From contig CANPZL010000006.1 of NCBI GenBank assembly GCA_947589055.1, positions 1-64,000 on the forward strand: a DNA stretch of 64,000 bases, read 5' to 3'. Below, one piece after another: positions 8,985-15,951 of the stretch; position 1 is the stretch's first letter; each line of letters begins with the position of its first letter. The notes beneath the pieces are model-generated. The model did not search any database. It was not told the origin of the DNA and worked only from the letters and a program-made list of their open reading frames with translations. Origin of the DNA: an uncultured Lachnospiraceae bacterium. Lineage in GTDB: Bacteria > Bacillota > Clostridia > Lachnospirales > Lachnospiraceae. Both the position numbers and the translations under genes were made by a program.

Positions 8985-10037
8985 ATGAAAAAACGCAGTT
9001 TGAAATGTTTTTTTACAGTTCTAATGGTAAGTCTTTTATGCCTTTGCTTAGGCTGCCAGCCAAAGGAACCGGAAACAGACAACACACAGGATTATTTTGA
9101 ATATGAAGCAGTGACAGAAATACAGGAAGGGCGTCCGGATGTTTATGTCATCTTAAAGGTTCTTACCAGCCAATACTGGCAGGATATTGTAGCCGGGATT
9201 ACGGATGCCGGAAATGAACTTGGTTGTAATATCTATATAGGTTCTACTACCGTCGAAAGTGACTGGCAAACCCAGCAGCTTCTTTTAGAAGAGGCAAAAA
9301 ACGCCGGTGCTGATGCAATCATCTTAGCGCCCGGTAATTCCTCCATGCTCTCGGATACGGTTAAAGCGCTGCACGATACCGGTACGCCGATCATTCTGGT
9401 CGATACAATCCTAAACGACACCAGCAGCTTTGACACCTGTTATATGACAGACAATATACAGGCCGGGGAACTGGCCGCAGAGGAAATGCTGCGTCTTTTA
9501 AAAGAAAACGGAATATCGGAACAGGAACCGGCAAGCATTGCTATCCAGATCACATCTTCCTCCTCTCAGACCGTGATCGACCGGCTGGCCGGCTTTAATC
9601 AATATTGGTCTGCGAATGCTCCGGAAAACTGGATCGTTCTTGATGAGGTCAGACAAAATAATGGTGATATAGAGCTTGCAGGGCAAAACTGTATAGAGCT
9701 TCTGGAAACCTATCCGGATATTAAGGGCGTATTTGGCTGTAACAACAGTTCAACCGTAGGTTTTGTAAAAGGACTTATGCAAGCGAAACGAAATGACGTC
9801 ATCCTGGTTGGCTTTGATTATGCAGATGAAACCGCACAATTAGTAGCATCTGATGAATGGGCAGCGTCTGCTGTAGTACAAAGCCAGTATGATATGGGCT
9901 ACCAGGGGCTTACGGATGCCTTTTATCTTCTGAATGGAAACCCTATTGATTATAAATTTGTAGATACCGGAACCAGAGTTATCAATCAGGAGAATCATGT
10001 CGAATATGAGCGATCACTAACAGGAGATCCTAAGTAA
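8985..10037 (+). CDS. Periplasmic-binding-protein-like lipoprotein
   Basis: A 350-residue exported lipoprotein. A basic N-terminus and hydrophobic stretch end in CLGC, giving lipid attachment at Cys 24. The rest is a type I periplasmic binding fold of the ribose/galactose-binding group: VYVILKVLTSQYWQDIVAG at the start, then GADAIILAPG, the inter-domain QAGELAAEEM region, and GVFGCNNSSTVGF and ILVGFDYADE near the end. Such proteins bind sugars or similar small molecules at the outer face of the membrane. No ABC transporter genes adjoin it. Its stop overlaps the start of a membrane diguanylate cyclase by one base (TAATG), so it probably presents ligand to that cyclase rather than to a permease; this is inference. 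Confidence 0.88.
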   Translation: MKKRSLKCFFTVLMVSLLCLCLGCQPKEPETDNTQDYFEYEAVTEIQEGRPDVYVILKVLTSQYWQDIVAGITDAGNELGCNIYIGSTTVESDWQTQQLLLEEAKNAGADAIILAPGNSSMLSDTVKALHDTGTPIILVDTILNDTSSFDTCYMTDNIQAGELAAEEMLRLLKENGISEQEPASIAIQITSSSSQTVIDRLAGFNQYWSANAPENWIVLDEVRQNNGDIELAGQNCIELLETYPDIKGVFGCNNSSTVGFVKGLMQAKRNDVILVGFDYADETAQLVASDEWAASAVVQSQYDMGYQGLTDAFYLLNGNPIDYKFVDTGTRVINQENHVEYERSLTGDPK

Positions 10038-11527
10038 TGACTGTCTTACATCAAAAAACAAAACAGAATATGGGTTATATGCGTCTGATGATTAAGTACG
10101 TCATTTTTTGTGTCATTGTATTACTTATCGTGACTATCATTTTAAGCAGATATATCAGTGTAAATAATACGGCTCAGATCAACAATGTACTGAGCCTGAT
10201 GTCAGAAAAAGTAAATACATCGTTTGAAATGATGACGGACTATATTATCGAAGCGGCAGATCTGATGTCTGCCAGAAATGAATTTTCCTACGAGGACAGT
10301 TATGATGAACTGCAGCAAACCCTGCAGAATATGCCTTATTTCAGTATTGGTATTCTGGATATGGAAGGCAATGTATATGGGTCTGCCGGAGAACAGACTG
10401 ACATGGAAAAGCAAGATTTGATTGATGCGGCAAACCATACCGATACGATTTATATTTCGGAACCATACCGATCCAGTGTTACCGGGGATAACATGATTAC
10501 CATCTTTGCCCCCATTTATCAGAATGATGTACGGGCAGGCAGTATTTTTGTCACCTATTACCTGGAAACGATACAAAATCTTGCCTATACGAACATTCTC
10601 TCAGACGAGACTGCTGTTTTTCTGATGAATCCCTATTCCGGAAATTTTGTAAACTGTTCACAGGACGGGGGTAATCCTCCCGGCACATGGAGCAATATCC
10701 GTCTCATCAAAAATGAAATCGTTTGTTACAGGGGCTATGACTATGATACTTGGATTTCAAATATGAAGAGCAATAAAACAGATAACATTATAAACTTTCG
10801 CCAAAATGATACTGCATATACTCAGGCGTACATACATATAACCGGCATGGAAAACTGGTGTCTGGTTATCCGAATGCCAATTACGGAGCTTTCCAATACC
10901 ATGCAGCAGTATATTATCAGCGTAGCGATCGGAGCGGCTTTATTGATACTGGCAACCATGTTTCTAGCGGCAACTCTTTATCGGAGAGAGCATGACAAAA
11001 GCGAGAATCTTCAAATGCTTTCTAACGCAGATCCGCTTACAAAGGTTATGAATCGTCGTGGTTTTACAAACACCATGAAAAAAATGTTTTCTGACAAGGC
11101 ATCCTTGGGAAAATGTGTCTATATGTTCTTGGATATTGATCTATTCAAGCATATAAACGATCAATATGGCCATGAAACAGGCGACTATGTCCTTTGCACC
11201 GTTTCGGAGATTCTCACGGATACATTTCAGGAAACCGGTATCGTTGCAAGAGTTGGCGGTGATGAATTCAATATATTTATATACCAACCGCTTTCCAAAG
11301 AAGATCTAAACGAGCTTCTTAACACCCTGCAAATAAAATGTAACGCAATTACCCTTCCGGATCAAGTCCCTCTTCCGGTCAGCTTTAGCGCAGGACTTTC
11401 CGTATTTCCAAAGGATGCGAAAAATCTAAAGGATCTAATGAACTGTGCAGACCAAGCTTTGTATTATGTTAAAAATAACGGAAGAAAGAATCACTTCTGG
11501 TACGAAGATTTGCAAAAGCAAACATAA
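10037..11527 (+). CDS. Membrane diguanylate cyclase (cache-GGDEF)
   Basis: A 496-residue membrane protein: a segment at about residues 21-38, an extracellular region of cache type (about 40-290), a second segment (about 293-313) and a C-terminal GGDEF domain (about 325-490) with an intact GGDEF at 407-411 and DIDLFKHINDQYGH metal/substrate residues, so it should make c-di-GMP from GTP. The inhibitory RxxD site normally five residues before GGDEF is absent (QETG), so simple product feedback at that site is not expected. Translationally coupled to the binding lipoprotein upstream. It ends five bases before a convergent MATE gene with no terminator between them, so antisense read-through is possible. 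Confidence 0.92.
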   Translation: MTVLHQKTKQNMGYMRLMIKYVIFCVIVLLIVTIILSRYISVNNTAQINNVLSLMSEKVNTSFEMMTDYIIEAADLMSARNEFSYEDSYDELQQTLQNMPYFSIGILDMEGNVYGSAGEQTDMEKQDLIDAANHTDTIYISEPYRSSVTGDNMITIFAPIYQNDVRAGSIFVTYYLETIQNLAYTNILSDETAVFLMNPYSGNFVNCSQDGGNPPGTWSNIRLIKNEIVCYRGYDYDTWISNMKSNKTDNIINFRQNDTAYTQAYIHITGMENWCLVIRMPITELSNTMQQYIISVAIGAALLILATMFLAATLYRREHDKSENLQMLSNADPLTKVMNRRGFTNTMKKMFSDKASLGKCVYMFLDIDLFKHINDQYGHETGDYVLCTVSEILTDTFQETGIVARVGGDEFNIFIYQPLSKEDLNELLNTLQIKCNAITLPDQVPLPVSFSAGLSVFPKDAKNLKDLMNCADQALYYVKNNGRKNHFWYEDLQKQT

Positions 11528-11532
11528 GCGCC

Positions 11533-12954
11533 CTACGACTGCGATACCTGAAGGCGTCCTCCTTCCTTTCCCAATTCTTTATAAGTCTGATTGATCAATA
11601 CAACAGCAATGATAAAGGTCAGAATATCCGATAAAGGCATCGAATATAAGACTCCGTTTAACCCCCAGAAAACCGGGAGCAAAATGGCAAAGCCAACACC
11701 GAATACGATTTCACGCACCATGGAAAGCATGGTAGAGGCTGCTGCCTTTCCCATCGCCTGCAGAAAAATAAAACATGCTTTGTTTATGCAGGCAAAAATA
11801 ATCATACATAAATAAATACGGAATGCTTTTTCTGCAAATGTGGTATAATAAACGCTTTCATTTGCCGCCCCGAATAGAGCAATCAACTGCTTGGGCAGCA
11901 GTTCCACGATTATAAAAGCTGCCGCACCTACCAATGCTTCCGCCGCCAACAGTCTCGTAAACACTTCCTTTACTCTTTGCTTGTAACCGGCGCCCATATT
12001 ATAACCGGCAATCGGTATACAGCCTGCCGCCATACCCACCACGATGGAAATCACAATCTGAAAAAACTTCATTACGATGCCGACCACCGCCATGGGAATC
12101 TGTGCATACTGTTCCTGTCCAAATATGGAATCCATCGCTCCATATTTACAAATCATATTGTTAATCGCCGCCATAGCTGCTACAAGAGAAATCTGCGATA
12201 AAAAACTGGTAATGCCCAATGTAAGCATCTTGCAACTGATCGTCCGCTCTATCCGCCAGTCCTTTCGCTCCGGTTTCACTAACTTCATATGCAGGAGATA
12301 CCATACTGCCATAACCGCAGTAACAATCTGTCCTATCACGGTAGCCAATGCGGCGCCCATCATTCCCCATTGAAAACCAAAAATAAAAATAGGATCAAGT
12401 ATCATATTTAATACAGCTCCTGCCAGAGTAGAAACCATTGCAAACTTCGGCGAACCGTCTGCCCGTATCACAGGATTCATCGCCTGCCCAAACATATAAA
12501 AAGGGATTCCCAAGGAAATATAAAAAAAGTACTCTTTTGAATGATAAAATGTTTCTGCGTTTACCGTAGCTCCAAATACAGTGAGGATCGGATTCGCAAA
12601 AACCAAATAAATAACGCCTAACAGTATACCACAGAAGATGCTCATAACAATCGCATTTCCTACGCTTCTCTTCGCATGCTCCATCTCTCCTTTTCCAAGG
12701 CTTAAACTTACAAAGGCGCAGCAACCGTCTCCAATCATGACAGCAACTGCTAAGGCCACAACGGTTAGTGGGAATACGACTGTATTCGCAGCATTTCCAT
12801 AAGAACCAAGATACACTGCATTTGCAATAAAAATCTGATCCACAATGTTGTACAATGCCCCTACCAGAAGGGAAATAATACAAGGAACCGCATATCGCTT
12901 CATCAAGATATTAACTGGTTCCGTTCCTAAAAATTGATTTGAATTTGTCTCCAT
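11533..12954 (-). CDS. MATE-family efflux transporter, second copy
   Basis: A 473-residue membrane protein with about 12 hydrophobic segments and MATE marks: IISLLVGALYNIVDQIFIAN near the N-terminus, RADGSPKFAM at about residue 160 and GAGYKQRVKEV in the middle loop. It is a proton- or sodium-coupled exporter by family; substrate unknown. The frame extends 50 codons further upstream (to 13104), but that part has no hydrophobic or family match and crosses the terminator at 13033-13085. The chosen ATG at 12954 is preceded by GAGGATGAAAAA and gives METNSNQFLGTEP, the usual start of the subfamily. A paralogue lies at 6133-7515. Confidence 0.9.
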   Translation of the reverse strand: METNSNQFLGTEPVNILMKRYAVPCIISLLVGALYNIVDQIFIANAVYLGSYGNAANTVVFPLTVVALAVAVMIGDGCCAFVSLSLGKGEMEHAKRSVGNAIVMSIFCGILLGVIYLVFANPILTVFGATVNAETFYHSKEYFFYISLGIPFYMFGQAMNPVIRADGSPKFAMVSTLAGAVLNMILDPIFIFGFQWGMMGAALATVIGQIVTAVMAVWYLLHMKLVKPERKDWRIERTISCKMLTLGITSFLSQISLVAAMAAINNMICKYGAMDSIFGQEQYAQIPMAVVGIVMKFFQIVISIVVGMAAGCIPIAGYNMGAGYKQRVKEVFTRLLAAEALVGAAAFIIVELLPKQLIALFGAANESVYYTTFAEKAFRIYLCMIIFACINKACFIFLQAMGKAAASTMLSMVREIVFGVGFAILLPVFWGLNGVLYSMPLSDILTFIIAVVLINQTYKELGKEGGRLQVSQS

Positions 12955-13032
12955 TTTTTCATCCTCATATCTTAAAAGTAGTAGTTTTTTTCGTCCCTCT
13001 CCAAGGACCGGATACCATCTGTTATCGAACAC

Positions 13033-13085
13033 AAAAAAAGCGTGTAGCCGGAACACTACTGTCATACGCCGGTTCCGCTGCACGC
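13033..13085 (-). terminator. Intrinsic terminator after the sirtuin gene
   Basis: On the minus strand an imperfect stem of about 14 bp (GCGTG and GGAACC halves, loop of about 16 bases) is followed by seven T residues. It lies 125 bases past the sirtuin stop and just before the promoter region of the MATE gene. Confidence 0.75.
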
Positions 13086-13209
13086 ATTTTCTATTTTTAT
13101 TCACAAACGTACAGCTTACAACTGGACTTACGCTCGTAGTGCTGCACGTTTCTATATACTATATGTGATTTTTTCCCATTCGTCAAAGGTGATTTTGCAC
13201 AAATTTTAA

Positions 13210-14130
13210 TTAATTTTCCTGCAATGCTTCGATCGTTTCCCCAATATCTCCATTGATAGCTATACTGCGATCTGCTATTTCTTTCGGCACATATGCTTCT
13301 TTGTAATTCACGCAAACATAGCGGGCCTTCGGATTGTGCATTGTCATCCGCCAAAATGGATACTTGATAATGCTTGGAGTATTATATCCAACTCCTAATT
13401 CTAAAAATAATACCTTTTTATCCTGATACGTTCGCAGAAAATGTGAATACCGTTCAGCCGCACGGTTCCAGCCTTCCTCTTCGACAAATGTATCATCACT
13501 ACGAAGATTCATACTCATAGGTTTTCCACACTTTGGGCAGTGCGGAACAAGTGCAGAAGGGATTTCCCGTTTGCATTTTATTCCCTCCGGCAACACCAAT
13601 GCTCCATCTTCTCCTATGACATACCCTTGCGCCTCTACCATCTGGCGGATTGGATCCGCATTGTCATAAACAGCCTGATGACATGGTACGCTGCACTGAA
13701 ACAATCCATAATCCCCTTGTGTATAAAACAGCCGCTGCTTATCAAATCCCGCCTTCTGAAAACAATGGTCAACATTTGTTGTTAGTACAAAATATTCTTT
13801 ATCTTTTATCCGCTCAAACAACTTGTTATAGACCGGTTTCGGAGCATTCATGTAACGGTTGATATAAATGTAACGGCTCCAGTATGCCCAATGCTCCTCC
13901 AACGAATCATATGGATAAAAGCCGCCGGAATACATATCTTTGAAATGATACTGCTCCACAAAATCTGCAAAATACTTATCCATACGTTCTCCCGTATAGA
14001 CAAATCCAGCAGAAGTAGACAGTCCTGCCCCGGCACCGATAACCAAAGCATCTGCATCGTCAAGCGCTTTCTGCAACTTCAAAATAACAGCGTCCTTATT
14101 GTTTGTGCTATGGAATTTCATAACAGCCAT
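13210..14130 (-). CDS. Sir2-family protein with catalytic His replaced by Gln
   Basis: A 306-residue cytoplasmic protein of the sirtuin (NAD-dependent deacylase/ADP-ribosyltransferase) fold. NAD-binding GAGAGLSTSAG lies at 32-42 and TTNVDHCFQKAG at 117-128, keeping the conserved Asn (119) and Asp (121). A four-Cys zinc site is formed by C146, C150, C198 and C201. The position normally held by the catalytic His in the HG motif is Gln 138, in FYTQGDYG. Replacement of this His by Gln is a feature of the class M (SirTM) sirtuins, which act as protein ADP-ribosyltransferases, but their usual neighbours (macrodomain protein, GcvH-like protein, lipoate ligase) are not here. Deacylase activity is therefore doubtful. 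AAAGGTGG precedes the ATG. Confidence 0.88.
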   Translation of the reverse strand: MAVMKFHSTNNKDAVILKLQKALDDADALVIGAGAGLSTSAGFVYTGERMDKYFADFVEQYHFKDMYSGGFYPYDSLEEHWAYWSRYIYINRYMNAPKPVYNKLFERIKDKEYFVLTTNVDHCFQKAGFDKQRLFYTQGDYGLFQCSVPCHQAVYDNADPIRQMVEAQGYVIGEDGALVLPEGIKCKREIPSALVPHCPKCGKPMSMNLRSDDTFVEEEGWNRAAERYSHFLRTYQDKKVLFLELGVGYNTPSIIKYPFWRMTMHNPKARYVCVNYKEAYVPKEIADRSIAINGDIGETIEALQEN

Positions 14131-14249
14131 GATACACTACCACCTTTTGCTCTTATTATATACGAACCGGACTGAAATTTAAATTCCCTGTTTCTCTGCT
14201 TTTGAATAGATTCATATGCGAAAGGACTTTCTGTTGTTTCCGCATTAAA

Positions 14250-14951
14250 TTATTTTGATGCAATCTTATTTACATTCTCCTCTAACACCTTTCTGCGCCG
14301 ATGTTCATGTGCGATTTCATCCTGTATTTCATCAATCCGCTTAAAAATATTCAAAATAACCTCCTGTTCACTTTCCGGTTGCTGATTGCTGTTTTCGGAA
14401 CTGCGATTGGCAATATCCTTACGGAAGATCGTCTTAAAAATCACCCGCACCACAGGCTGTATAAAAAATAACTGTGTAAAGAATGCAAATGGGAAATTCA
14501 GGCAGACGAGCCGCAGCCAATTCGCCAGCAAAGTAAGTATGTGAAATCCCATATAGTACGGATAATAAAGAAACGCTGCAATCAAGCTCATTGCCGGACA
14601 CATAATACCGACCGTTGCACAGATAATGGCAGTTTCAAATATCATCGGATGATTCTTTGCCGGATTGAACACTCTGCAAGCCAATTTAAAAGAAGCCGGG
14701 CTTCCAACTAAATTTTCCAACAGGTATGCAAAACCAAATTCAACCAGCACGCATGCCCAGATCGGAAGATAGGTTCCAAACATATAAATTCCACCCTGTT
14801 TGTTTAAAGCTGCAATAACACTTGTTGTCTGATTTACTTCCATCAGGGTGTTTCCGTTTACTACATACAAACTATAAAACACATATGCATGCACGGTAAT
14901 CACCACTGTGATAAAAGCAAATACCATTCTTTGAAATTGATTCTTTGGCAT
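14250..14951 (-). CDS. Small integral membrane protein, DUF2798-like
   Basis: A 233-residue membrane protein with about four hydrophobic segments (around residues 11-30, 55-75, 100-135 and 145-175) and a charged C-terminal tail of about 50 residues that looks like a coiled coil (FKRIDEIQDEIAHEHRRRK). The opening MPKNQFQRMVFAF resembles the DUF2798 family; this assignment is from memory of the family pattern and function is unknown. The frame is open for 53 more codons upstream (to 15110), but GGAGAAAAATT precedes the ATG at 14951 and the extension has no sensible signal. It stands alone between the sirtuin gene and the phosphorelay. Confidence 0.75.
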   Translation of the reverse strand: MPKNQFQRMVFAFITVVITVHAYVFYSLYVVNGNTLMEVNQTTSVIAALNKQGGIYMFGTYLPIWACVLVEFGFAYLLENLVGSPASFKLACRVFNPAKNHPMIFETAIICATVGIMCPAMSLIAAFLYYPYYMGFHILTLLANWLRLVCLNFPFAFFTQLFFIQPVVRVIFKTIFRKDIANRSSENSNQQPESEQEVILNIFKRIDEIQDEIAHEHRRRKVLEENVNKIASK

Positions 14952-15176
14952 AATTTTTCTCCATTTCTGTACAAAAAAACACATGCAGCTGCTTAAGCCC
15001 TGAAAAACATATTCTGTAATCAGATTTACGTGCAAAGCACCACATGTGTCATTATGTACATTTTTATTTTTCCACGGAGAAGAATAGCATATTTTAGAAG
15101 AAAAAAGCAAGGAAAAAATTTTAACCGTGTTCTTTCACTTTAACACTTTTTAATCGCAAAACGTTATTTACACCAC

Positions 15177-15950
15177 CTATTTCAAAAAAATCTCTTCTAT
15201 TTTCTCCCGAATCCGTTTTTCATCCGGCGGTTTCAAAATGTATCCCTCCGGCTCCATTTTCAGTATAGAATATATAGAATCGGCATCAGAAACACTTGTA
15301 AGAAATACTACCGGAATCTCCTGCATCTCTTCATCGTCCTTCATTGCTTCAAAGGTATCTCGCCCATCCATGCCCTGCATTTCATAATCAAGCAGAACCA
15401 GATCCGGATTCACCTTAGGGATCATTTTCAGTGCCTGCTCACCGGACTTGGCAAGTGAAATATCATAATATTTTTCTAACATATTCTTCATGCTCCGCAG
15501 CAATAATGCACTGTCGTCAACCACCAATATTCGCTTTCTCCGCCATAAATCCTTATTTTTTTTGTGCGTTTCCATTTCCTCTTTATTTTCTTCAGAAGGA
15601 AGAAGTCGTCGACATTTCCCCAACAGCTCGATATTTTCCACTGGTCTAAACAAGATATTGAACTGCTTTTTCTTATAAAAGTTCCTGCATTGTTTCCACC
15701 CCTCACTTGTTGCGATTCCCAGAACCGGAGTATTTGGATATTTATCCTGCAATAATTCAAATACGGCAACATCGATTTCCTTTACTCCAATCTGGCAGAT
15801 AATAACAAGATCCGGATGAATAATCCTTATCATTGCCTGAACGCTTTTCGTCTGTTCCGGACAAAGCTGAACCTGATACTCTTTGGACAAGCAATCATTT
15901 AAGCTTCTTACAATATCATTCAATTCACCAACCAATAAAATCTTCTGCAT
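15177..15950 (-). CDS. Response regulator with two receiver domains
   Basis: A 257-residue cytoplasmic protein with no output domain. The second receiver (about 138-257) is complete: acidic pair D145/D146, phosphoacceptor D188 in VLLDYEMQG, T/S at FLTS and K240 in YILKPP. The first half (1-118) has the receiver fold pattern (KILLVGELND at the start, FRPV in place of the Lys-Pro) but reads VIICQIG where the phosphorylated Asp should be, so it is a pseudo-receiver. It follows the hybrid kinase with one base between stop and ATG and has its own GAGGAAT site, so the two are coupled. It is probably the terminal or intermediate acceptor of that phosphorelay; output must be by protein contact. Confidence 0.88.
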   Translation of the reverse strand: MQKILLVGELNDIVRSLNDCLSKEYQVQLCPEQTKSVQAMIRIIHPDLVIICQIGVKEIDVAVFELLQDKYPNTPVLGIATSEGWKQCRNFYKKKQFNILFRPVENIELLGKCRRLLPSEENKEEMETHKKNKDLWRRKRILVVDDSALLLRSMKNMLEKYYDISLAKSGEQALKMIPKVNPDLVLLDYEMQGMDGRDTFEAMKDDEEMQEIPVVFLTSVSDADSIYSILKMEPEGYILKPPDEKRIREKIEEIFLK

Positions 15951-15951
15951 T

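Noticed and set aside
12955..13104. 50-codon N-terminal extension of the second MATE gene
   Set aside because: It crosses the sirtuin terminator and lacks family similarity; a ribosome binding site supports the ATG at 12954.
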